A stretch of 8,213 bases of DNA from Thermoproteota archaeon (GCA_003661365.1 QMVZ01000068.1:1-8213); one strand, 5' to 3'. Positions 1 to 6,869 are shown, numbered from the stretch's first letter. Notes: generated by a model not told the origin, from the sequence alone. Translations and numbers: made by a program.

Positions 1-928
1 CAACCTCAATTACCTTGTAGAAATCAAGCTTGAACCTATCAAAATCTTCTAACGCTCTTTTTATGTCCTCTCCAACCTCTTCTGTTATTATTTCATCTCT
101 TCTCTCCCTAAGAGACAACCAAAGCTCTTTCAAATCCTTTCCCAAGACTATATAGACTCTGTTCTCAACCCTGAAAGGCTTTCCAGATATTATGCTGGTT
201 TCTCTTCCATTTATCGGGGAGAGGATAGATGCCATCTCTTCAGGGTTGCCCAAAGTTGCGGTAAGAACCGAGACCTGAAAGTCCTTGGGCAGGACCAACT
301 TCATTATACGAATCATCGATGTAAGAAGCGCTATTTCCCTGGGCCCGTAGAAATCAAACTCATCAATAACGAAAAGATCCATCTCAAGGGCGAAAGGGTA
401 GAGGAGGGATTTTCCTCCTGGCCACTTCTTGAGGTCATTAAGCAAGAAGGCAGGGTTCGTGATTAGGATGTCAAGCGAGGCTAAGTATTGCTTCATTCCC
501 CGCGTTCCCATCTGTGACCTGAGTTCTTTAGCTCTAAGCGAATCTATGGAATCAGCTCTTAGCCCCAAAACCTTAGAGTACTCCTGAATGCGCCTTATTT
601 GGTCGTTGGACAGGGCTAGCGTTGGGTATATCACCAAGGTTCTTCTTTTCCCTAAAGCAGAGTGCAGGAACCAAGCTTCAGTCTTACCACTCCCTGCTCC
701 AGATATGAGGACAAGGTTTTTCCCATCTTTAAGGGCCTCATAAGCATCTAATTGATGCTTGTAGAGCCTTGATCTTGCTATCCTCCTAGCGTGAGACCCT
801 CCTTTCTTTAGATCAGGTAATAAGTCCTTAAACGTGATATTTACGGTTTCTGGCTCAATTTCGGGTTCCTTGAAACTGTAAAAATCGTAGTGAAGCTCCT
901 TAAGAAGTGATGAAGAGTCTATGGGCAT
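1..928 (-). CDS. SF2 DEAD/DEAH-type helicase, N-terminal part (C-terminus beyond left edge)
   Basis: The frame runs open from an ATG at 928 to the left edge, giving 309 residues of a longer protein. A stop lies five codons upstream of the ATG, so this start is well fixed. Visible superfamily 2 motifs in order are: motif I GAGSGKT (residues 77-83) after a KHQ-type region near residue 58, motif Ia YPTLALSNDQ (101-110), motif Ib around ITNP (156-159), motif II DEFD (189-192) and motif III TAT (223-225). Motif II is DEFD rather than DEAD or DEAH. The second RecA-like domain and any C-terminal extension are outside the window, so the exact subfamily cannot be settled. The wording of the motif I-Ia region recalls archaeal helicases of the COG1205/MrfA-like group (from memory, not a search). 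The protein should be a cytosolic ATP-dependent nucleic-acid translocase in repair or RNA metabolism. It lies 56 bp downstream of the uppP-like gene on the same strand and may have its own promoter. Confidence 0.9.
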   Translation of the reverse strand, partial: MPIDSSSLLKELHYDFYSFKEPEIEPETVNITFKDLLPDLKKGGSHARRIARSRLYKHQLDAYEALKDGKNLVLISGAGSGKTEAWFLHSALGKRRTLVIYPTLALSNDQIRRIQEYSKVLGLRADSIDSLRAKELRSQMGTRGMKQYLASLDILITNPAFLLNDLKKWPGGKSLLYPFALEMDLFVIDEFDFYGPREIALLTSMIRIMKLVLPKDFQVSVLTATLGNPEEMASILSPINGRETSIISGKPFRVENRVYIVLGKDLKELWLSLRERRDEIITEEVGEDIKRALEDFDRFKLDFYKVIEV

Positions 929-957
929 GTTCTCTTCAATTCATCTACAAGTTAGTT

Positions 958-967
958 GCATATAATT
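958..967 (-). promoter_or_regulatory. TATA-like box upstream of helicase gene
   Basis: On the minus strand this reads AATTATATGC, an AT-rich hexamer-like element centred about 35 nt before the helicase ATG. In an archaeon, transcription would start about 25 nt downstream, leaving a very short leader of roughly 10 nt. There is no convincing Shine-Dalgarno sequence before this ATG (only GAAGAG), which fits a short-leader mRNA. This is a positional inference; AT-rich boxes are frequent by chance. Confidence 0.35.
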
Positions 968-984
968 CTACAATGGAACTTAAA

Positions 985-1755
985 CTACGATATGAAAAGA
1001 AGGAGACTGAACACTATAGCAATCAAGCCGAAAAGAACTGACAACTTCCATGGCTTTATACGATATGAAAATGAGAGGAGGGCTCTAAGGAAAAGGATAC
1101 TTATGAGAAATGAGGAGAAAAGAGATGGAAACATGCTGACATCTGTTGAGGCTATCTGTAGCAAAGATGCCCCCAGGGTTACGGGTATTCCTAAAAGAAA
1201 CGATAGCTTTAGTGATCGCTTACCGTACCCTAGCAGTATTAAAGCTGCTAAAGTGATTCCTGACCTGCTGACGCCGGGTAAAACGGATAGTCCTTGAAGT
1301 ACGCCAACAAAAACACCAGATCTAATTGAGAGAGAGCTTCTTCTTGTCTGAGGTGAGCTGACAAGCTTCAAAATGAAGCCAACAGCAAGTAGCAGGAAAC
1401 CTGTCATTAGAGCTAAGATCTTTCCAAAGGAAGGAAGGAGAGACTCCTTTAGATAAATGTAAATGGGAATTCCAACTACACAAGTGGCAAATGTAGCCGA
1501 GAACAGGAAAAATCTCAGTTCTCCTCCCTTTTCACACCTTGATTCTAGCAGAATCTCCATCAATTCCTTTCTAAGGACCAAAATTGCAGCAATTGACGTG
1601 CCAAGGTGAAGAAATAAAGCGGATGTCAAGGATTTTTCGGGATCTATTCCAAGCAGAAACACTGAAATGATGTAAAGCCATCCTTCGCTGCTAATGGGTA
1701 GCCACTCTGCAACCCCTTGAAAGGCTCCTAGAAGTAATGCGATTAAGGTCTTCAT
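985..1755 (-). CDS. uppP: UppP/BacA-type polyprenyl-diphosphate phosphatase (archaeal-like)
   Basis: This is a 256-residue, strongly hydrophobic multi-pass membrane protein. Members of the family remove one phosphate from undecaprenyl (in archaea, presumably dolichyl-type) diphosphate to recycle the lipid carrier for envelope glycan synthesis. Numbering from the ATG at 1755, the N-terminal motif is QGVAE followed by LPISSEGW (Gln13, Glu17, Trp26). The second half carries PGVSRSG (160-166, with the conserved Arg164), and a HLGT motif lies near residue 50. Compared with E. coli, the first acidic residue is Gln and the catalytic His of the SSxGH motif is Trp. I recall SSEG variants in archaeal homologues, so this may be a subfamily trait rather than decay. 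I prefer ATG 1755 to GTG 1761 because GAGGT lies 8 nt before the ATG but only 2 nt before the GTG. The gene is divergent from the PP2C operon and followed by the helicase gene on the same strand. Confidence 0.85.
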   Translation of the reverse strand: MKTLIALLLGAFQGVAEWLPISSEGWLYIISVFLLGIDPEKSLTSALFLHLGTSIAAILVLRKELMEILLESRCEKGGELRFFLFSATFATCVVGIPIYIYLKESLLPSFGKILALMTGFLLLAVGFILKLVSSPQTRRSSLSIRSGVFVGVLQGLSVLPGVSRSGITLAALILLGYGKRSLKLSFLLGIPVTLGASLLQIASTDVSMFPSLFSSFLISILFLRALLSFSYRIKPWKLSVLFGLIAIVFSLLLFIS

Positions 1756-1763
1756 TGGCACTT

Positions 1764-1786
1764 ACCTCGACGAATTCGTTCGAGGT
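1764..1786. repeat. 23-bp near-palindrome overlapping the uppP ribosome-binding site
   Basis: ACCTCGA (1764-1770) and TCGAGGT (1780-1786) are exact inverted copies around CGAATTCG plus one extra T. As uppP-strand RNA this folds as a 7-bp stem, a one-nucleotide bulge, two more G-C pairs and an AAUU tetraloop. The right arm contains the GAGGU that would pair with 16S rRNA. As DNA it is a dyad of the size bound by dimeric repressors, placed where transcription would begin if the box at 1789-1795 is the TATA element. Either reading makes it a candidate control site for uppP. The dyad is seen directly; its function is inferred. Confidence 0.6.
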
Positions 1787-1788
1787 CC

Positions 1789-1795
1789 TTTAAAA
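1789..1795 (-). promoter_or_regulatory. TATA-like box upstream of uppP
   Basis: On the minus strand this reads TTTTAAA, about 37 nt before the ATG at 1755. An archaeal start site about 25 nt downstream would fall inside the 1764-1786 palindrome. No clear BRE is seen upstream. The support is positional only. Confidence 0.35.
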
Positions 1796-2087
1796 TGAAA
1801 TTACTTATTCGTCTATGAACATCATGCCTAATTCTATGTTTTCTGTGTAATACATCCCATTTATTTCCTTCTAAGCATCTTCATAATCTACTTCTAGTTG
1901 ATGGAAGATATCATAATATTAACGTAAGATTTGTCTTTACAACATCTCAATTAATTTCTCTTAAACTCCATTGTTGGATAAGAAACTTTTTCTGATACCA
2001 AGGACTCGATAGGACCGAAACAACTTCAAAAAGACCCTGAAGAGCGAGGTCGAGGAATAGGATTGGTAGAAGAAGTCCTTGAAGAAG

Positions 2088-2095
2088 AGGAGGAG
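2088..2095 (+). promoter_or_regulatory. Ribosome-binding site of the PP2C gene
   Basis: AGGAGGAG ends 8 nt before the TTG at 2104. It is the strongest Shine-Dalgarno match in the window and supports the TTG start. An in-frame stop at 2080-2082 rules out anything further upstream. Confidence 0.75.
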
Positions 2096-2103
2096 AAAGT
2101 TGC

Positions 2104-2838
2104 TTGAAGTTCTGGTTCAAGAGCGATGTTGGTATGGTTAGGGAGAGTAATGAGGACTGTCTCTTTGTCGACGAAAAGCTTCGCCTTTTCATAATTGCTG
2201 ATGGGATGGGAGGGCACAGAGCTGGGGAGATAGCAAGTTCAACTGCGATTGAGGTTGTTTCTAATCTCCTTAAGGAGAGTTTAAAGCCCTCGCTAGATAG
2301 AAAAGCCATATTTGAGACAATATTAAATGCTCTTTGCTCGGCTCACGACGTGATATCCCAAAAGGCGCAAGACGTAAGCCTGAGAGGCATGGGCACTACA
2401 ATAGTGCTGGCTTACTGTAAGGGGAACGACATCTACGTGGCAAATGTTGGGGACAGCAGAGCTTACCTCATAAGGAATGAGCGTATCGAGCAGGTATCGG
2501 AAGATCATTCCCTTGTCGCGCAGATGGTAAAAGCTGGGAAAATCTCAAAGGAAGAAGCTAGAACTCACAGGTTCAGGCACATTCTAAGCCAAGCCCTTGG
2601 GACATCGTCTCACCTAATACCTTTCATGGCCCACCTAACTTGGAAAAAGGGAGACCATCTCCTCCTCTGCTCTGATGGCCTTACGGACATGCTTGACGAT
2701 CAAGAAATCCTCTCGGTTGTACTCAAGTTTAGGGGCGATCCAAAAGGGGGTTGTGAAGAACTCATCAAGAAGGTAAACGACAAGGGTGGGATAGATAACA
2801 TTACAGTGATCTTATTATATAACGACTGCGTAAGATGA
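2104..2838 (+). CDS. PP2C-family (PPM) Ser/Thr protein phosphatase
   Basis: This 244-residue protein is a complete, soluble, bacterial-type PP2C of normal length. It hydrolyses phospho-Ser/Thr using two metal ions (Mn or Mg). The ordered PPM motifs are all present: SDVGMVRESNED (7-18), ADGMGGH (32-38), GMGTT (95-99), GDSRAY (116-121), EDHS (133-136), SDGLTD (190-195) and DN (231-232). The metal-binding aspartates Asp18, Asp33, Asp191 and Asp231 are intact, so it should be active. There is no signal peptide or membrane segment. The start is TTG with an AGGAGGAG ribosome-binding site; the next candidate, ATG at codon 11, would cut into the first motif. It is the first gene of the operon, 12 nt before the FHA-kinase gene, an arrangement typical of a cognate kinase/phosphatase pair. 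It probably reverses the kinase's action on itself, on the Clp unfoldase or on their shared targets. Confidence 0.96.
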   Translation: MKFWFKSDVGMVRESNEDCLFVDEKLRLFIIADGMGGHRAGEIASSTAIEVVSNLLKESLKPSLDRKAIFETILNALCSAHDVISQKAQDVSLRGMGTTIVLAYCKGNDIYVANVGDSRAYLIRNERIEQVSEDHSLVAQMVKAGKISKEEARTHRFRHILSQALGTSSHLIPFMAHLTWKKGDHLLLCSDGLTDMLDDQEILSVVLKFRGDPKGGCEELIKKVNDKGGIDNITVILLYNDCVR

Positions 2839-2846
2839 CAACGTTA

Positions 2847-2850
2847 GGAG
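2847..2850 (+). promoter_or_regulatory. GGAG element at the start of the FHA-kinase gene
   Basis: GGAG abuts the TTG at 2851 with no spacer, which is too close for usual ribosome positioning. The in-frame stop TAG at 2845-2847 rules out an earlier start. An ATT codon at 2857 is 6 nt from GGAG, the normal spacing. So either the TTG is used with poor spacing, or a rare ATT start is used. Confidence 0.45.
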
Positions 2851-4353
2851 TTGAGCATTAGGATCCAGTTAAAGGTTGTTAAGGGTCCTGATGAGGGCAA
2901 AACCTTCAGTTTTTCCGAGCCCGACATCTTTCTTGTTGGAAGAGATGCACCGGGGTGCCAAGCACACTTCAGACTCAGCCCTAAGGACAGATACGTATCA
3001 AGAAACCATTTTCTCCTTGAGATAAGGCCTCCTTACTGTTATATAAGGGATAATCAAAGCACAAACGGCACTTACATTAAGAGAAAAGGTGATAGGGAGT
3101 TCAAGAGGATAGATCAGGCTGAACTTCACGACGGAGACCTGATCCAAGTTGGCTACACTGTATTGGAGGTGAGAATAATTAAGGAAGAGCAGTTAGCGTC
3201 TTCAGAAGAGAAGGTCTTTTGTATACGCTGCGGAAGAGAGATAACTGAGCTTCTAAGGAGCAAGAGAACTGAGGAGTTGACTATATCCGACTACATATGT
3301 CCTGAGTGCAAGAGAAAGAGAGAGGCCAAGAGGAGATTAGCCCCCAAGAAAATATATCTCTGCGCAATCTGCAAGGAGGACGTCACATCTAAGGCTGATA
3401 AGGATGGCCGAGCGGATGAGCTGTCGGATGTTGCCCTCTACCTTTGTGAGCGTTGTGCTAACTTGGAGCAAAGAGAAGTAGATATTCGCGAAATCAGGGA
3501 TTACAGGATATTGAAAGTACTTGGGAAAGGAGGGATGGGCATAGTTTACAAGGCCTGGCACAAGCCAACTGGAAGGCTGGTAGCGATAAAGAAGATACTT
3601 CCAAAGGTGGTGATGGACGAAAAGGCAAATAAGCTGTTTCAACGAGAGATGGCAGTGATGAGCAACCTAATCCACAGAAACATCGTCCGCCTCTTCGATC
3701 AAGGGATGGTGGGGAGGATGCACTACTTCGTTTCAGAGTTCATGCCAGACGGGAGCGCAGATGATCTCATCAACAACGTTTACAGGGGCCCCCTTCCGAT
3801 AGAACTGGCGTGCGATATAGTATGTCAGGCTCTTGACGGGCTAGAATATGCACATAGAAAGGGCTTCATCCACAGAGACATAAAACCATCTAACATACTC
3901 CTAAGGAAGGTCGATGGAAGGTTCATAGCGAAGCTTGGGGACTTTGGCCTCGCAAAGAACTACGAGAGAGCTGGTTATTCAGGTATGACAAGGCCTGGAG
4001 AAACTGCGGGCACATTGCTCTTCATGGCTCCCGATCAGATTGTCGACTACCGTTTTGTTAAGCCTCCAGCCGATGTCTATTCCATGGGCGTATCCCTATA
4101 TTACCTACTGACTGCAAAGTTTCCTTTCAACTTTCCGAGCCCGGCTGAACTCTTGATGGGACTGGTGGAGGGAAAAGGGGTAAAAGATCCGATTCTAATC
4201 ATTCTGGAGGATCCACGGATACCGATAAGAAAAAAGAACCCCAGAATCCCAAAGAAATTGGCAAAGGTCGTCGATAAATCAATCAAAAGGGATAAGAGCA
4301 AAAGATACCAATCCGCAGCAGAATTCAAAGAAGCTATACTGAGTGCGATTTAA
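2851..4353 (+). CDS. FHA - double zinc-ribbon - Hanks-type Ser/Thr protein kinase
   Basis: This 500-residue soluble protein has three parts. First, an FHA phosphothreonine-binding domain (about 1-110) carries the canonical GR (30-31), SRNH (50-53) and STNGT (70-74). Second, two tandem four-cysteine zinc modules follow: Cys124/127 with Cys150/153, and Cys171/174 with Cys199/202. Third, a full eukaryotic-like kinase domain (about 217-500) has glycine loop GKGGMG (225-230), VAIK Lys247, helix-C Glu266, HRDIKPSN (341-348), DFG (364-366) and a GT (387-388) before the P+1 loop. The APE motif reads APD (393-395), a conservative change. There is no transmembrane helix, unlike most bacterial PASTA-type kinases, so it acts in the cytoplasm. 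The FHA domain probably docks an autophosphorylated kinase or a phosphorylated target. The gene sits 12 nt after the PP2C gene and 54 nt before the Clp unfoldase gene, so the kinase is probably part of a phospho-control circuit on the ClpP machine. Its substrates cannot be read from sequence. Confidence 0.95.
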   Translation: MSIRIQLKVVKGPDEGKTFSFSEPDIFLVGRDAPGCQAHFRLSPKDRYVSRNHFLLEIRPPYCYIRDNQSTNGTYIKRKGDREFKRIDQAELHDGDLIQVGYTVLEVRIIKEEQLASSEEKVFCIRCGREITELLRSKRTEELTISDYICPECKRKREAKRRLAPKKIYLCAICKEDVTSKADKDGRADELSDVALYLCERCANLEQREVDIREIRDYRILKVLGKGGMGIVYKAWHKPTGRLVAIKKILPKVVMDEKANKLFQREMAVMSNLIHRNIVRLFDQGMVGRMHYFVSEFMPDGSADDLINNVYRGPLPIELACDIVCQALDGLEYAHRKGFIHRDIKPSNILLRKVDGRFIAKLGDFGLAKNYERAGYSGMTRPGETAGTLLFMAPDQIVDYRFVKPPADVYSMGVSLYYLLTAKFPFNFPSPAELLMGLVEGKGVKDPILIILEDPRIPIRKKNPRIPKKLAKVVDKSIKRDKSKRYQSAAEFKEAILSAI

Positions 4354-4396
4354 ACAAGCTACCGGAAAAATTAATTTAAGGAGAAGCCACAATTAC

Positions 4397-4403
4397 AAGG
4401 GAG
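4397..4403 (+). promoter_or_regulatory. Ribosome-binding site of the Clp unfoldase gene
   Basis: AAGGGAG ends 4 nt before the TTG at 4408. The in-frame stop at 4372-4374 leaves no ATG or GTG upstream, so this site fixes the TTG start. The preceding 4364-4380 stretch is AT-rich and could hold an internal promoter, but nothing decisive is visible. Confidence 0.6.
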
Positions 4404-4407
4404 ATTT

Positions 4408-6858
4408 TTGCTGAGTTTATCCCCCGCCGCCCATTTAGCTCTTGCTGTTTCTGCTGCGGAGGCGCAGATGCTTCGCAGTAGGTTTATTGATGCCGAACAC
4501 CTCTTCTTAGGACTTTGTAAGATAGAAGATATCCTCTCTCTGGAAAAAGGGGCGATTCCAGATTTAAGCGACCAAGATTGGGATCAAGCATGCGCGGAAG
4601 TGGAAGAATTTAGAGAAGCCCTAATCAATGCGGGCTTAGACCCTAAGATATCAAGGCGTCGTTTGAGAAAGATCTTGTACGATGCTGATATGGAGAAAGG
4701 AACCTTCTTAGGTCATCTCACAAAGCGTTGCTGGGAAGTTATTACTCTAGCTGAAATAATCAGGACAGAGGAGAGAGAGCCCTTTATCACCCTTAAGCAT
4801 CTAATGAGGGCCATTTTAAGCCAGCAATCTGAGCATTTAGATCGCTTATTCCACGAACTATCCATTGACAAGGAGGCTCTTCTTAGGGAGCTGTCATCTA
4901 CTGGAAAGAAGCTGGGTAAGACCCTGAAGGTAGCGATAAAAGACACTAAGGCTGGAGAGGTAGAAAGTAAACCTCCTCTCGAACTTGAGGAGAGCAAAAC
5001 ACCGTTTCTTGATAAGTTCGGGAGGGATCTCACCCAACTCGCGAGGGAGGGAAAGCTCGACCCAGTTATAGGTAGAAAAGAGGAGATCAAGAAGGTTGCA
5101 CGCATACTCACTCAGAAGAGGAAGAACAACCCTCTAATTGTCGGCGACGCAGGCGTTGGAAAAACTGCTGTTGTTATAGGGCTTGCTCAAAAGATAGCGG
5201 AGCCTAACGCCCATCCTCGTATCCGGAACTTGAGGATAATAGAGATAAGTATGGGATCTCTTGTAGCTGGAACCAAGTACAGGGGAGAGTTTGAGCAAAG
5301 GCTGGAAACCCTGATAAAGGAAGCTTCATCGGACCCAAACATAGTCATATTCATCGACGAGATCCACACAATGATAGGGGCTGGCTCTGGAGGAGAGGCC
5401 ATGGACGCCTCCAACATCCTCAAACCTGCCCTGGCTAGGGGAGAGATAAGATGCATAGGTGCTACTACCATTAAAGAATACAGGAGGTACATCGAAAGGG
5501 ACCCAGCCCTTGCCAGGCGATTTCAGGTAGTTTGGGTGGACGAACCCACGAAAGAGGAAACGATTCAGATACTTAAGGGTCTCAGACCCAAGTTCGAAGA
5601 ACATTACAGGATGAGAATACCAGATGAAGTAATAGAGAAGGCAGTTGAGTTCTCTATGAGATACCTGACGGACTTCAGACTTCCAGACAAGGCAATAGAC
5701 ATAATAGATCAGGCGTGTGCTAGGAAGTTTCTAAGAACATTCTCTCCAACTAGTTCGGAGGAGCCCAAAGAGCTGGGGATCGAGGATGTTGCCAAGGTTG
5801 TTTCGGAGAGGGCAAGAGTGCCTATTGAAAGCCTAACAGTAGAAGAGAGCAAGAGACTTCTTAAGATGGAAGAAATACTTGGAAGAAGGGTAATGGGCCA
5901 AGAAAAAGCCATAAAAGAGGTTGCGGAGACCATAAGGGCTGCAAAGGCGGGACTTAGGGATCCAAGGAAGCCACTGGCTGTTTTTCTCTTTTTGGGGGCC
6001 ACTGGTACGGGGAAGACTGAGTTAGCTAAGGCCATAGCGGAATTCCTCTTTTATGATGAAAGCAAGCTGATAACCTTCGATATGTCTGAGTACCAAGAAA
6101 AGCACACGGTTGCAAAGCTCATAGGTGCTCCTCCGGGATACATTGGATACGAGGAGGAGGGACAGCTGACCAGCAAAGTTAGAACAAATCCTTACTCAGT
6201 GATCTTGTTTGACGAGATAGAGAAGGCCCACCCCAATATATTCGACATTTTTCTCCAGATATTCGATGAAGGAAGGCTGACAGATTCTCACGGCAGGAAG
6301 GTAAACTTCTCAGAGGCAATAATAATCATGACCTCAAACCTTGGGAGCAGCTTGCGGACGATCAGGCGTCCAATAGGAGTGGATGTGGAGAAGGAAGTTG
6401 AGACTAAGGAGAAATCGAAGAGGCATATAGGGGTGGAAATTGAGGAGCAAGCAGAGGACGTCAGCAAGAAGTGGAGGGCATATGAGGAGCAGATCTATCA
6501 AGCGATAAGTAAGGCATTTAGGCCTGAATTCTTGAACAGGATTCACAAGAAGATAATATTCTACCCGCTTGAAAGGGAAACTGTGAGGAAAATCCTCGTT
6601 GAGAAGATATTGAAGCGTTTCAATCAGTGTCTAAAATCTAAGGGCATAGAACTTGTTTTATCAGATAGCGCAGTGGAATTTCTCATTGACAAGGGATATG
6701 ATGTGACCTATGGCGCAAGGGAAATGCAAAGAACCTTCGAGAGCTATGTTTCGGAACCCCTGTCGCAGATGATTTTGAGAGGGGAAGTTAAGCCTGGGCA
6801 GGTTGTGACAGCTTCTGCTACATCAGAAGGAATTATCTTTGAGGTGAGTACAACATAA
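4408..6858 (+). CDS. clpC: ClpA/ClpC-type AAA+ unfoldase with two ATPase domains
   Basis: This 816-residue protein is the ATP-driven unfoldase that feeds substrates into ClpP. The N-terminal region (about 1-150) is a double Clp_N substrate/adaptor domain. AAA-1 has Walker A GDAGVGKT (246-253), pore loop KYRG, Walker B IFIDE (314-318) and arginine fingers Arg370/371. AAA-2 has Walker A GATGTGKT (530-537), pore loop GYIGYEEEG, Walker B ILFDE (599-603), Arg711 in RPEFLNR and sensor-2 GAR (769-771). Both ATPase sites look intact. AAA-1 runs almost directly into AAA-2, so the coiled-coil middle domain of ClpB and the shorter M-domain of ClpC are absent, as in ClpA. The AAA-1 wording is closer to ClpC, so the symbol is tentative. 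Between TSN and RPEFLNR, where the ClpP-docking loop lies, there are 60 residues with two IGV motifs, apparently about 20 residues more than I recall for ClpC. The gene starts with TTG, and clpP follows after 11 nt, which strongly supports a ClpP partnership. Confidence 0.95.
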   Translation: MLSLSPAAHLALAVSAAEAQMLRSRFIDAEHLFLGLCKIEDILSLEKGAIPDLSDQDWDQACAEVEEFREALINAGLDPKISRRRLRKILYDADMEKGTFLGHLTKRCWEVITLAEIIRTEEREPFITLKHLMRAILSQQSEHLDRLFHELSIDKEALLRELSSTGKKLGKTLKVAIKDTKAGEVESKPPLELEESKTPFLDKFGRDLTQLAREGKLDPVIGRKEEIKKVARILTQKRKNNPLIVGDAGVGKTAVVIGLAQKIAEPNAHPRIRNLRIIEISMGSLVAGTKYRGEFEQRLETLIKEASSDPNIVIFIDEIHTMIGAGSGGEAMDASNILKPALARGEIRCIGATTIKEYRRYIERDPALARRFQVVWVDEPTKEETIQILKGLRPKFEEHYRMRIPDEVIEKAVEFSMRYLTDFRLPDKAIDIIDQACARKFLRTFSPTSSEEPKELGIEDVAKVVSERARVPIESLTVEESKRLLKMEEILGRRVMGQEKAIKEVAETIRAAKAGLRDPRKPLAVFLFLGATGTGKTELAKAIAEFLFYDESKLITFDMSEYQEKHTVAKLIGAPPGYIGYEEEGQLTSKVRTNPYSVILFDEIEKAHPNIFDIFLQIFDEGRLTDSHGRKVNFSEAIIIMTSNLGSSLRTIRRPIGVDVEKEVETKEKSKRHIGVEIEEQAEDVSKKWRAYEEQIYQAISKAFRPEFLNRIHKKIIFYPLERETVRKILVEKILKRFNQCLKSKGIELVLSDSAVEFLIDKGYDVTYGAREMQRTFESYVSEPLSQMILRGEVKPGQVVTASATSEGIIFEVSTT
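6364..6447 (+). repeat. Internal duplication over the predicted ClpP-docking loop
   Basis: Two related peptides lie 18 residues (54 nt) apart in the second AAA+ domain: RRPIGVDVEK (653-662) and KRHIGVEIEE (671-680). A charged Glu/Lys-rich linker separates them. The position matches the loop bearing IGL in ClpA, VGF in ClpC and IGF in ClpX, the tripeptide that inserts into the hydrophobic pockets of ClpP. The repeated residues are seen directly; the docking role is inferred from family position. Confidence 0.6.
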
Positions 6859-6869
6859 CGGGGATTATT

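Larger units (their letters stand above)
1756..2103. other. Divergent intergenic region between uppP and the PP2C operon
   Basis: This 348-bp spacer is AT-rich to about 1965 and then becomes purine-rich towards the PP2C gene. It holds the uppP palindrome and TATA-like box. On the plus strand no single TATA element stands out; AT-rich candidates are near 1915-1922 and 1957-1967. The last 110 nt contain an 8-bp inverted repeat, CAAGGACT (1999-2006) and AGTCCTTG (2074-2081). They also contain two copies of CTTGAAG (2078-2084 and 2103-2109), complementary to CTTCAA (2024-2029) and TTCAAG (2116-2121). These could form alternative hairpins around the ribosome-binding site. I see no RNA gene or convincing small protein here. 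Confidence 0.5.

Noticed and set aside
956..1297. Plus-strand 113-residue open frame opposite the 3' end of uppP
   Set aside because: It lies almost wholly antisense to a clear membrane-protein gene, is rich in Lys/Arg with no recognisable domain, and has no ribosome-binding site.
1982..2107. Glu-rich 41-codon frame just before PP2C whose TGA overlaps the TTG start (TTGA)
   Set aside because: It would allow translational coupling, but it has no ATG or GTG and only a late TTG at 2063. Its Glu run simply reflects the purine-rich ribosome-binding site region.
4408..6858. Reading the unfoldase as ClpB or T6SS ClpV
   Set aside because: It lacks the long coiled-coil middle domain of both, has IGV loop motifs suited to ClpP and is followed directly by clpP.
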